From Streptomyces diastatochromogenes (GTDB lineage: Bacteria; Actinomycetota; Actinomycetes; Streptomycetales; Streptomycetaceae): a DNA stretch of 64,000 bases. This document shows, piece by piece, positions 50,212 through 58,795 of the stretch; position 1 is the first letter of the stretch; the number at the start of each line of letters is the position of its first letter. Made by a program: the position numbers and the translations under genes. The notes beneath the pieces were generated by a model. The model saw only the letters and a list, made by a program, of their open reading frames with translations. It was not told where the DNA came from and ran no database searches. The stretch is from NCBI RefSeq assembly GCF_002242805.1, contig NZ_MCGQ01000041.1, forward strand, positions 62,001 through 126,000, written 5' to 3'.

Positions 50212-51200
50212 CCGGAGTGCTTGCGCTTCTTGCCGGACTTCCCGTTGCCGGACTTCTCTTCGGCGATCGAGGCGGCGTACGGGTCGGCCTCGGCACCCTT
50301 GGGTGCCTCACGCTCCAGCTCCCGCCTGACGTCGGCCAGCCCGCGCCGGGTCTCGTCGCTGACCTGCGGGTACTGGGGATCGATGTCGATCAGGGTGTGC
50401 GCCAGCACCGCGGCCGCGCAGACGCGCGCGAACCACTTGTGGTCGGCCGGTACGACGTACCAGGGCGCCCATTCCGTGCTGGTGGCGGAGAGCATCTGCG
50501 AGAACGCGCGCTGGTAGTCGTCCCAGCGGGCCCGCTCCCGGACGTCGGCGGGCGAGAACTTCCAGTTGCGCTCGGGAACGTCGATGCGCTTGAGGAAGCG
50601 GATGCGCTGCTCCTCCTTCGACAGGTTCAGGAACAGCTTCACGATCCTGAACCCGTTGTCGTTCAGGTAGCGCTCCCAGTCGTTGATCTCCCGGTAGCGC
50701 CGGTCCCACACGTCCGGGCCGCGCGTCGAGTCCGGCAGCCGCTGCCGGTCGAGGTTCTCCGGGTGCACCCGTACGACCAGGACCTCTTCGTAGTGGGACC
50801 GGTTGAAGATGCCGATCTCGCCGCGCCCCGGCAGCCGGACGGCGTAGCGCCACAGATAGTCGTGCCCGAGTTCCTCGGCCGAGGGCACCTTGAAGCTGTG
50901 CACCCGCACACCCTGCGGATTGATCCCGCTCATCACGTGGCGGATCGTCCCGTCCTTGCCGCCGGCGTCCAGCGCCTGCAGGCACACGAGCACTCCGTAG
51001 GTGTCCTGCGCCGCCAGCCGCCGCTGGTAGTCGGCGAGCAGCTCGACACCGGTGCGGAGCAGCTCGACACCCTCCTTCTTCTTCCGGATGCCCGCCTTGT
51101 AGCCGGGATCGAAGTCCTCCACCAGACGCACCTTGGCGCCGGGCTCGACCCGCAGCGGCCTGATGAACTTCGCTATGCGTTCGGCTGTGTCGTCGGCCAT
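50199..51200 (-). CDS. PPK2-family polyphosphate kinase
   Basis: PPK2 enzymes transfer phosphate between polyphosphate and nucleotides. The 333-residue protein contains the Walker-like VCLQALDAGGKDGTIRHVMSG near residue 80, ELGHDYLWRYAVRLPGRGEIGIFNRSHYEEVLVVRV and the RIRFLKR lid region. Its length is typical of single-domain class I-III PPK2. ATG 51200 follows GGAAGGCGGGCGG. A basic Lys-rich tail (KSGKKRKH) ends it. It heads the PPK2-ATPase-SulP operon, linking polyphosphate to ion transport. Confidence 0.93.
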   Translation of the reverse strand: MADDTAERIAKFIRPLRVEPGAKVRLVEDFDPGYKAGIRKKKEGVELLRTGVELLADYQRRLAAQDTYGVLVCLQALDAGGKDGTIRHVMSGINPQGVRVHSFKVPSAEELGHDYLWRYAVRLPGRGEIGIFNRSHYEEVLVVRVHPENLDRQRLPDSTRGPDVWDRRYREINDWERYLNDNGFRIVKLFLNLSKEEQRIRFLKRIDVPERNWKFSPADVRERARWDDYQRAFSQMLSATSTEWAPWYVVPADHKWFARVCAAAVLAHTLIDIDPQYPQVSDETRRGLADVRRELEREAPKGAEADPYAASIAEEKSGNGKSGKKRKHSGGNG

Positions 51201-51315
51201 CGTCCGCCCGCCTTCCAGCCTGGCCCTCCCGACAGAGTCGACCCGATCGGTGCGGCCGGGCTCACCCTCCACGGGTGGTTGCGCTGCCCGGATCAGTGAA
51301 GGTGCGCGGGAGGTG

Positions 51316-53940
51316 CTACGGGCCCTCCCCCGGCTGCAGGTCCTGCTCGGTCCAGATCGTCTTGCCGGTCGGGGTGTAGCGCGTGCCCCAGTGGTGGGTC
51401 ATCTGGGCGATGATGAACAGGCCCCGGCCGCCCTCGTCGTCGCTCGCCGCGTGCCGCAGGTTGGGCGTGGTGTGGCCGGTGTCGGAGACCTCGCAGATCA
51501 GGGTCCGGTCGCGGATCAGGCGTACCTGGATCGGGCCGCCGCCGGCGTAGCGGATGGCGTTGGTGGCCAGTTCGCTGACGATCAGCTCGGTGGTGAACGC
51601 CAGGTCGTCCAGTCCCCAGTCGCCGAGTTGCTTGCCGACGGCGGAGCGGATGGTGGCCACCGCCGCCGGGTCCGGGGCCAGTGCCCACTGGGCGAACTGG
51701 TTCCGGTCGAGCAGGCGGGTGCGGGCCACGAGCAGGGTGGCGTCCACGTCCACCGCCCCGGGGAGCAGGGTGGCCACCACGCTGTCGCACAGCTCTTCCA
51801 GGGACGTGCGGTCGCCGGCGAGTACCTGGGACAGCTGGGCGAGTCCGGCCTCACCGCTGTCGGCCGTCTGGAGGAGGCCGCCGGTGAAGAGGGCGATGAG
51901 ACTGCCCGGGGGAAGCTCCAGGTCCGTGCTCTGGTAGGGCGGGCCGCCGATTCCCAGCGGCGGTCCGGGCGGCAGCTCGGGGCAGTCGACGACGCCCCTG
52001 TGCGGTACGACGACCGTCAGCACCGAGTCCCCGGCCCGTGCCAGTCTGCACTTCCCGGAGACGGGGTCGTACACCGCGTACAGGCAGGACACGCCCAGCC
52101 CCGGCCTCGGTTGGCCCGGACCGGCTCCGGTCCCGCCCTCGTGCGCGCTCTGCTCGACCAGGTCGTCCAGGCGCGACAGCAGCTCGTCCGGGGCCAGGTC
52201 CAGCCGGGCCAGGACGCGTACCCCCGTGCGCAGCTGCCCCATGGTCGCCGCGGCGCGCAGGCCGTGCCCGCGCACGTCCCCGACGACCAGGCCGACCCGG
52301 GTGCCCGACAGGGGGATGACGTCGTACCAGTCGCCGCCCACCCCGGACCCGTTGTCGGCGGGCAGATAGCGGCTCGCCGAGTCGACGGCGGCGTGCGACG
52401 GCAGACGGCGCGGAAGCAGGTTCCGCTGGAGTCTGAGGGCCACCGCGTGGCCACGGGTGACCACCGGCATCAGCAGGAGACCGATCAGCAGGGCGCCAAG
52501 CCCCAGGACGGTGACCCCGCCGGTCGGTCCGATCAGCGGCAGGTCGACGCTGGTCGTGCCGTACTCGGGGTTCGCGTAGACGACGAAGGTGGCGTAGACG
52601 AACAGCAGGAGCATGATCAGCCCGCCGAGCCCCGGGAACACGCCTTTGAAGACCAGGTCCCTGGCGCTGCGAGTGAGGTTCTTGCGGTGGTACCAGAGGC
52701 AGGCGAAGCCGGTCAGTCCGTACTGGAACGCGATCGCGAGCCCGACCGAGTCGATCGAGTCGGCCACGATGTTCTGGCTGAACGACGTCAGCAGGACCAA
52801 CAGGGCGATCGAGGCCGCTCCCATCCCGATGGTCCCCCAGGTCGGGGTGAGAAACCTGCGGTGGATCCGGGCGAACCGGGCGGGGACGGCCTTGTGGACC
52901 GCCATGGAGAAGACGGTCCTGGCCAGGGGCAGGATGGTGGTCTGGGCGGAGGCCAGCGCCGAGGTCAGCACCATCAGGATGAGCAGTCTCGACAGGGCCA
53001 GCCCCATGTCGTTGCTCCCGAACACGGCGTCGCCGAGGCCGGAGAACACATCGTCCGAGTTGCCCGGGTTGCCGAGCCCGATGCCCGAGGTGCCGACTCC
53101 CGCGAACGCCTGCGCCGACGTGGACACCAGCCCGTACGTGATCAGGAGCAGCACGACGGACATGACCGCGGCGCGCCCGGGGATGCGCGTGCTGTCGACG
53201 GTCTCCTCGTTGACCGAGAAGGCGGTGTCCCATCCCCAGTAGATGAAGACGCCCGCGAGGACGCCCGAGGTCAGGGCCTTCGCCGAGGACACCTCGAAGG
53301 GGTTGAACCAGGAGGCGGACACGTGGATCGCCGTCGCGGGAGGGCTGGTGTAGACCCTGACCAGCGCGGCCACGGCGAACACGATCAGCATCAGCACTTC
53401 CAGGCACAGCAGCCAGCGCTGGACGGCCGCCGAGACCTCGATGCCGACGTAGCAGACCGTGGTCAGCACGGCGAGCCAGACGATGCCGGCCACGGTGGTC
53501 CACAGCCGGTTCTCTCCCAGTTCGTCCAGGCCCACCAGGCGGAAGCTGTAGACACCGGCGATCTCGGCGAGGTTCACCATGGCGACGATGTTCGCGACGA
53601 TGAGACCCCACCCGCCCATCCAGCCGGTGCGCGGTCCGAAAGCGCGGGTGGCCCAGGTGAAGGTGGTCCCGCAGTCGGCGTTGCTCGCGTTCAGCTCCCG
53701 GAAGGCGTACGCGACCAGCAGCATCGGGATGAAGGCCAGCATGGTGACGATCGGGGCCTGCAGTCCGATCCCGGCCACGATGATGCCCAGTGTGGCGGCG
53801 AGGCTGTAGGCCGGGCCGGTGGAGGCCAGGCCCATGGCCACCGAGGAGAACAAGCCCAGGGCGTTCTTCTTGAGCCCCTTCCGGCCGACCCCCGTCCCGG
53901 GAGCGGGGCCGGCGGACTCGGCGCCGCCAAAGTGCCTCAC
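51316..53940 (-). CDS. APC amino-acid permease fused to SpoIIE phosphatase and HATPase domains
   Basis: The 874-residue protein joins three modules. Residues 25-500 are an APC-superfamily permease: about twelve hydrophobic segments with KGLKKNALGLFSSVAMGLASTGPAYS at the first helix. Residues 505-740 are a PP2C/SpoIIE phosphatase: LQRNLLPRRLP, the metal-binding GGDWYDVIPL and VGDVRGHGLRAA, ending DATLLVART. Residues 745-870 are an anti-sigma-like HATPase_c with N-box ELIVSELATNAIRY and G-box DEGGRGL. The PP2C and HATPase modules are those of sigma-B partner switching; joined to a permease they suggest a substrate-gated signalling protein. GTG 53940 is used; no good ribosome site was found. Confidence 0.88.
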   Translation of the reverse strand: MRHFGGAESAGPAPGTGVGRKGLKKNALGLFSSVAMGLASTGPAYSLAATLGIIVAGIGLQAPIVTMLAFIPMLLVAYAFRELNASNADCGTTFTWATRAFGPRTGWMGGWGLIVANIVAMVNLAEIAGVYSFRLVGLDELGENRLWTTVAGIVWLAVLTTVCYVGIEVSAAVQRWLLCLEVLMLIVFAVAALVRVYTSPPATAIHVSASWFNPFEVSSAKALTSGVLAGVFIYWGWDTAFSVNEETVDSTRIPGRAAVMSVVLLLITYGLVSTSAQAFAGVGTSGIGLGNPGNSDDVFSGLGDAVFGSNDMGLALSRLLILMVLTSALASAQTTILPLARTVFSMAVHKAVPARFARIHRRFLTPTWGTIGMGAASIALLVLLTSFSQNIVADSIDSVGLAIAFQYGLTGFACLWYHRKNLTRSARDLVFKGVFPGLGGLIMLLLFVYATFVVYANPEYGTTSVDLPLIGPTGGVTVLGLGALLIGLLLMPVVTRGHAVALRLQRNLLPRRLPSHAAVDSASRYLPADNGSGVGGDWYDVIPLSGTRVGLVVGDVRGHGLRAAATMGQLRTGVRVLARLDLAPDELLSRLDDLVEQSAHEGGTGAGPGQPRPGLGVSCLYAVYDPVSGKCRLARAGDSVLTVVVPHRGVVDCPELPPGPPLGIGGPPYQSTDLELPPGSLIALFTGGLLQTADSGEAGLAQLSQVLAGDRTSLEELCDSVVATLLPGAVDVDATLLVARTRLLDRNQFAQWALAPDPAAVATIRSAVGKQLGDWGLDDLAFTTELIVSELATNAIRYAGGGPIQVRLIRDRTLICEVSDTGHTTPNLRHAASDDEGGRGLFIIAQMTHHWGTRYTPTGKTIWTEQDLQPGEGP

Positions 53941-54151
53941 ACTTGATTGCAACGCGGGGCCGCGCCCCTCCGCAACAGCGGGCCGCGTGCTTGTCCGGTG
54001 GTCTGCGCACGGGCGGACCGAACTCGTGGTGGAAGTAGTCGACCAGATCGGTGCCGTAGTAATGGGGTGACAGGCGACCGATGAGTTCCGGAGGTCGGTG
54101 GGGTCTGCCTCTGCGGAAGCGAAAGCCGCGCACCAGCTCTGTGAGGGGACC

Positions 54152-54844
54152 ATGACCAGCCACGCACTACCGCCCGTCGTCGACGCCGCAACCTGGGAGC
54201 GCCGGCTCGACACACTGCGCGCCCGGGAAAAGGCCGCGACGCGGGAGCTTGACGCCATCGCCGCCGAGCGTCGTCGCCTGCCGATGGTCGAGATGCCCGA
54301 CTACGTCCTCGAGGGCGAGGACGGCCCCGTTCGGCTGGCGGACATCTTCGAAGGCAGGAGGCAACTCATCGTCTACCACCACATGTGGTTCGCCGGCCAG
54401 GAATGGCAGTGCCCGGGCTGCACGGGGTTCACCTCGCAGTACACCCGCCTGGAGTTCCTGGACAACTACGACGCGCGATTCGTCATCGTCACCCAGGGCC
54501 CGATCGAAGAGGCGCTCGCCTACAAGCAGCGGGTCGGCAACCGGATGGCGTGGTACTCGACGGCCGACAGCTCGTTCGGGGCCGACGTCGGCGCACCGCC
54601 CGGCGGAGGATTCGCGGTCAACGTGTTCCTGCGCGACGGCGGCACCGTCTACCGCACCTGGCACACGGACGGCCGGGGTACCGAGCAGCTCAGTCACTCC
54701 TTCGCGCTGATCGATGTCCTCCCGTACGGGCGGCAGGAGGAATGGCAGGACTCGCCCGAGGGCTGGCCTCAGTCGCCCACCTACAGCCGGTGGGCGAGGT
54801 CCGAGGACATCGCCGCGCTCTACGGCCCGGGCGCCGGCGGCTGA
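54152..54844 (+). CDS. DUF899 thioredoxin-fold protein
   Basis: The 230-residue protein matches DUF899 (AhpC/TSA-like): LIVYHHMWFAGQEWQCPGCTGFTSQYTRLEFLDNYDARFVIV has the family CPGCTGF cysteines. The start ATG 54152 follows GAGGGGACC. Homologues are widespread soluble proteins that may reduce peroxides or other oxidants, but the activity is not established. It diverges from the permease-SpoIIE fusion. Confidence 0.9.
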   Translation: MTSHALPPVVDAATWERRLDTLRAREKAATRELDAIAAERRRLPMVEMPDYVLEGEDGPVRLADIFEGRRQLIVYHHMWFAGQEWQCPGCTGFTSQYTRLEFLDNYDARFVIVTQGPIEEALAYKQRVGNRMAWYSTADSSFGADVGAPPGGGFAVNVFLRDGGTVYRTWHTDGRGTEQLSHSFALIDVLPYGRQEEWQDSPEGWPQSPTYSRWARSEDIAALYGPGAGG

Positions 54845-54864
54845 ACCGATCACGGCCGGCACGG

Positions 54865-55542
54865 TCAGGAACTCACCACGCCGATGCCGTCCCCCAGCAG
54901 CTTCAGCCCGAACACGAAGAACAGAACCGCCATGACGGCGATGTTGTGCCGTGCCGCCCATTCCTTCCAGTTGCCCAGCATGTTCTTCGCCCGCTCGCCC
55001 ATGACCAGGAAGACCCCGAGCGGAGTCAGCAGCCCGACGGAAGCGACGACGACGAAGACGGCCAGCGCGGCGATCTGCTCCCCCACGGGCAGTCCCGACG
55101 AGCTGATGGACGCTGCCGCCGCAATGGTCAGCGGGGCGTTCTTCAGGTTCCCGGCCGACAGCAGGAGGGCAAGAAGGAAGATCTTCACCGGCGTGAAGCG
55201 GTCGAGCGCAGCCATCCATTGCGGCAACTTCGCCTGCGTGGCGTCGGCAGGGCGATGACGCCACAGCCGCACAGCGAGAAGAACCAGTGCCACCCCCAAC
55301 ACGATCTTGAGAGCCCCCACCCAGTCGGCCGGCTGCCCGTGGGAGTCGGCACTCCCCTGGCCGCCGATGACGAGCATCACCGCGCCCAACGCCGACAGAC
55401 CCACCATCCAGCCGGTGGCGAACACCAATCCGTTCACACGCCCCCGAGGCGTTGCCAGCACGATGATGATGGCGATGATCGGAAGAGGACTGACGGCGAC
55501 ACCGGCCGCCAAGCCCAGCACATCACCCAGCACTTCGCCCAT
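54865..55542 (-). CDS. GAP/Sap-family membrane protein (LysE-like fold)
   Basis: The 225-residue protein has about six membrane segments and the N-terminal VLGLAAGVAVSPLPIIAIIIVLATPRGRVNGL typical of GAP (sulfolipid-addressing Sap-like) proteins of the LysE superfamily, plus FTPVKIFLLALLLSAGNLKNAPL. Mycobacterial Sap helps export sulfolipid; the substrate here is unknown. ATG 55542 is preferred, with GGAGG twelve bases upstream. It converges with DUF899. Confidence 0.85.
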   Translation of the reverse strand: MGEVLGDVLGLAAGVAVSPLPIIAIIIVLATPRGRVNGLVFATGWMVGLSALGAVMLVIGGQGSADSHGQPADWVGALKIVLGVALVLLAVRLWRHRPADATQAKLPQWMAALDRFTPVKIFLLALLLSAGNLKNAPLTIAAAASISSSGLPVGEQIAALAVFVVVASVGLLTPLGVFLVMGERAKNMLGNWKEWAARHNIAVMAVLFFVFGLKLLGDGIGVVSS

Positions 55543-55890
55543 GCGTGCCTCCGGCATATCGAAAGAACTCCAGCCACGTCCAAAAAGAATCATCGACAGC
55601 ACACGGCCCTTGCCGCATGGGCACGCGGCGCGCGAGTGAATGGTGCTCAGGGGTGCCTTGGTGTCTCGGGTGCGGGTGATGTGCGTGCGGTATAGGCTTT
55701 TTGGCGACAAGGTCAGGTTCTCTTGGCGGTTTTACAGGCGCCGATCGCCTTATCCGCGATGTTCATTTCTTTCTGTCGAGACCCGACGAGCACGGTGCAG
55801 CCCCTCGCGTTTTCCGAGGGTGGGCAACGGCCGAATCCCTTCTCTCGAAGCCTGTTGGGTCCGCAGCTCGCAGTCCCTGTGGAGGCCGGG
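55543..55890. other. 348-base gap upstream of the P450 operon
   Basis: This gap is A/T-richer than its surroundings, especially 55660-55800, and has no supported frame before the ferredoxin ATG. It contains TATAGGCT near 55690, a possible -10 region, and a six-base-pair hairpin at 55802-55820 (CCCTCG/CGAGGG). It should hold the divergent promoters of the GAP gene and the ferredoxin-reductase-P450 operon. Confidence 0.45.
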
Positions 55891-56118
55891 ATGAGAATTG
55901 TCGTGGACCTTTCCCGATGCGAGGGGTACGCGCAGTGCGCGTTCCTGGCTCCGGACGCATTCCGGATGCACGGCGAGGAAGCACTGATGTACGACCCGAA
56001 CCCCGACGACGCTCGGCGCGACCAGGTGCTGCGCGCCGCGGCGGCCTGCCCGGTCCAAGCGATTCTGGTCGACCAGCTGGAGGGACGGGACGTACCGGTG
56101 GAGGCGTCGAAGTCATGA
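55891..56118 (+). CDS. P450-type ferredoxin
   Basis: The 75-residue protein has VDLSRCEGYAQCAFLAPDAF with Cys10 and Cys16 and ACP at Cys53, three cysteines in the CxxxxxC...CP pattern of actinobacterial [3Fe-4S]/[4Fe-4S] ferredoxins that serve P450s. ATG 55891 follows GGAGG. Its stop overlaps the reductase ATG (ATGA), and the P450 follows. Confidence 0.93.
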   Translation: MRIVVDLSRCEGYAQCAFLAPDAFRMHGEEALMYDPNPDDARRDQVLRAAAACPVQAILVDQLEGRDVPVEASKS

Positions 56119-57509
56119 CCAGCGCCGACAACCTGCGTGCGTTCAAGCGCGATGGCCGCATCGTGATCGTCGGGGCGTCACTGGCGGGACTGCGGGCCGC
56201 GGAGGCGCTGCGCGACGAGGGTTTCACCGGATCGTTGACCATGATCGGTGACGAGTTGGGCGAGCCCTACGACCGGCCTCCCCTGTCCAAGCAGGTACTG
56301 ACCGGGTGGGTGCCGGCCGACGGCACCAAGCTGCCGCGGCGTCGTGACATCAATGCGGAGTGGTTGCTGGGCGTGCCCGCCAGCGGGCTCGACCTGGCGA
56401 CCGACCACGTGCGGCTCGCCGACGGACGCGAGATTCCCTTCGACCGGGTGCTGATCGCCACCGGGGTGCGGGCCCGGCCCTGGTTCGTCGAGAGCGAGGC
56501 GGCCCTGGACGGGGTGTTCGTCGTCCGTACGCGCGAGCACGCCGAGGGCCTGCAGCGAGCCCTTGCCGCCGGGCCCTCCCGCGTCCTGGTCATCGGAGCG
56601 GGATTCACCGGCTCCGAGATCGCCTCCATCTGCCGGGAGCGGGACATCCCCGTGACCGTCGCCGAACTCGCCCCGGCTCCGCTGGTCGGAGCGCTCGGTG
56701 CCATGATCGGTGAGATCGCGTCGGACATGCAGCGCGCTCACGGCGTCGACCTGCGCTGCGGTGTCAAGGTCACCCGGCTGGAAGGCGACGCGCAGGGGCA
56801 CTTCCGCCGTGCTCACTTCGACGACGGCACCACGATCGACGCCGACGTGGCGGTGGTGGCACTCGGAGGCATCCGCAACACCGAGTGGCTGCGGGACTCG
56901 GGCCTGGCGGCGGGTGTCTGGGGAATCGCCTGCGACACGGGCTGCCGCGCCCTCACCCTCGACGGCCTGATCACCGACGACGTCTTCGTCGCCGGAGACG
57001 TGGCACGCTGCCCGAACCCGATCTACGAGTACCGGCTCATCTCGCTGGAGCACTGGGCCAACGCCGTGGAGCAGGCCGAGGTCGCGGCGCACAACATGGT
57101 CAGTGGACAGGCGGACCGCTGGCCCCACCTGTCCATCCCGGTGTTCTGGTCGATCCAGTTCGGCGTCAACATCAAGTCCGTCGGCGTGCCGACCTTCGCC
57201 GACGAGGTGATCGTCAGCCAGGGGTCGGTGTCCGACCGCCGCTTCGTCGCCGCGTACGGCTATCGGGGCCGCGTCACCGCGGCGGTGAGCTTCAACAACG
57301 CGAAGTGGCTGGACCACTACCGGACGTTGATCGAGACGGCCGCACCCTTCCCGCCGCCCTGTCCCACGCCCGACCAGCCTGTCGACGTGAAGCCGGTGCC
57401 CGTCGACTTCCCCGGCCCCACCCTGCTCGCCCAGGGCGCCACCGTGGTCGTCACTGGACATGACCCGGGTGAACGGCGGGTCACGGCCGCTCACCAGCAC
57501 CACCGGTAG
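56115..57509 (+). CDS. FAD/NAD(P)H-dependent ferredoxin reductase
   Basis: The 464-residue reductase has two nucleotide-binding folds: RIVIVGASLAGLRAAEAL (FAD) near residue 16 and RVLVIGAGFTGSEIASI (NAD(P)H) near 157, plus IATGVRARPW and the FAD-binding FVAGDVARC. This is the pattern of ferredoxin reductases (putidaredoxin-reductase class) that feed P450s. It overlaps the ferredoxin stop and precedes the P450 gene. Confidence 0.93.
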   Translation: MTSADNLRAFKRDGRIVIVGASLAGLRAAEALRDEGFTGSLTMIGDELGEPYDRPPLSKQVLTGWVPADGTKLPRRRDINAEWLLGVPASGLDLATDHVRLADGREIPFDRVLIATGVRARPWFVESEAALDGVFVVRTREHAEGLQRALAAGPSRVLVIGAGFTGSEIASICRERDIPVTVAELAPAPLVGALGAMIGEIASDMQRAHGVDLRCGVKVTRLEGDAQGHFRRAHFDDGTTIDADVAVVALGGIRNTEWLRDSGLAAGVWGIACDTGCRALTLDGLITDDVFVAGDVARCPNPIYEYRLISLEHWANAVEQAEVAAHNMVSGQADRWPHLSIPVFWSIQFGVNIKSVGVPTFADEVIVSQGSVSDRRFVAAYGYRGRVTAAVSFNNAKWLDHYRTLIETAAPFPPPCPTPDQPVDVKPVPVDFPGPTLLAQGATVVVTGHDPGERRVTAAHQHHR

Positions 57510-57522
57510 GAGGGAGCGCGAG

Positions 57523-58740
57523 ATGACCACGACCCAGAAGCCCGACACGCTGCTCCGGATCCTCGACTACTCCTCCCGGGCCGACCCGTACCCGCTGTAC
57601 GCCGAGCTGCGCGAGACGCCGGTGGCTCTGCAGGAGGACGGCAGCTACGTCATCAGCACCTACCGCGAGCTCGCGGACATCCTGCACAACCCGCACCTGA
57701 GTTCCGACGTCCGCAATCTGTCGCATCCCATGGAGGCGTTCGAGAGATCCGGCACGCCGGCGTTCATCAACCTCGACCCGCCCGAGCACGACCGCCTGCG
57801 GCGCATGGCGATGCGTCACTTCGGCCCCCCGCACACCCCGGGGCTGGTGGCCGGCCTGGAACCCGACCTGACCGCCACCGTCGGCAGCCTCATCGACGAC
57901 TTCGCGGGCAAGGAGCGGGTCGACATCGTCGACGACTTCGCCTACCCGTTCCCCGTCACCGTGATCTGCCACCTGCTCGGCGTGCCACGCGAGGACGAAC
58001 CGAGGTTCCACCTGTGGGTGAACGACATCATCGAGTCGATCGACTACAACCCCAAGACCGACCCGAAGGAGAAACTGACGAACGGCCAGCAGGCCTCCCA
58101 GGACTTGCGCGAGTACCTCGGCGGGCTGGTGGAGCAACGCCACGGCCGGCCGGGTGACGACCTGCTGTCACGGCTGGCCAACGATGACGGGCCGGACGGG
58201 CGGATGACCGACGACGAGATCGTCGCCACCGCCAACCTGCTGCTGATCGCCGGCCACGAGACCACGGTCAACCTCATCACCAACGGCATGCTGACCCTGC
58301 TGCGCCACCCGCAGGTGCTGCGGCGACTGCGCGACGAACCGGGCCTGGTCGTCCCGCTGGTCGAGGAACTGCTGCGCTACGAGCCTCCCGTGCACATCAT
58401 TCCGTGGCGGGCGGCGTACAGCGACATCACCGTCGCGGACACGGTCATCCCCAAGGGCGCGCGGATCCTGCTCATGCTGGCCTCGGGCAGCCGCGATCCG
58501 AACCGCTTCCCCGAGCCCGACCGCTTCGACCCCGATCGGCGTGACAACCAGCACCTCGGCTTCGGCAGCGGCATCCACCTGTGCTTCGGCGGCCCCATGG
58601 CCCGGCGGGAGACCCAGATCGCGCTGAACGAGCTGGTACGCCGCCTCGACCGACCCCGGCTGGTCGCCGACCCGCCGCCGTACCGGCGCAGCCCCGTTCT
58701 CCGCGGTCCGATCCATCTGCACATCGAGCAGGGAGCTTGA
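57523..58740 (+). CDS. Cytochrome P450
   Basis: The 405-residue enzyme has the complete P450 set: I-helix LLLIAGHETTVNLI with AGHETT, the ExxR motif in EELLRYEPP, and heme-binding FGSGIHLCFGGPMAR with the axial Cys. Its size is normal for soluble bacterial P450s. AGGAGGGAG precedes ATG 57523. With the ferredoxin and reductase before it, it forms a self-contained monooxygenase operon. The substrate is unknown; the phosphatase gene downstream is not obviously linked. Confidence 0.96.
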   Translation: MTTTQKPDTLLRILDYSSRADPYPLYAELRETPVALQEDGSYVISTYRELADILHNPHLSSDVRNLSHPMEAFERSGTPAFINLDPPEHDRLRRMAMRHFGPPHTPGLVAGLEPDLTATVGSLIDDFAGKERVDIVDDFAYPFPVTVICHLLGVPREDEPRFHLWVNDIIESIDYNPKTDPKEKLTNGQQASQDLREYLGGLVEQRHGRPGDDLLSRLANDDGPDGRMTDDEIVATANLLLIAGHETTVNLITNGMLTLLRHPQVLRRLRDEPGLVVPLVEELLRYEPPVHIIPWRAAYSDITVADTVIPKGARILLMLASGSRDPNRFPEPDRFDPDRRDNQHLGFGSGIHLCFGGPMARRETQIALNELVRRLDRPRLVADPPPYRRSPVLRGPIHLHIEQGA

Positions 58741-58795
58741 TCATCCCCTGGAGCGGGCGCTCCCCGGGCAAGGAGTCCTGAAACGCGGAAGGTGG

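Noticed and set aside
47179..50517. 1112-codon plus-strand frame opposite the P-type ATPase
   Set aside because: All ATPase motifs are on the minus strand; the plus-strand protein is unstructured His/Arg/Gly-rich sequence.
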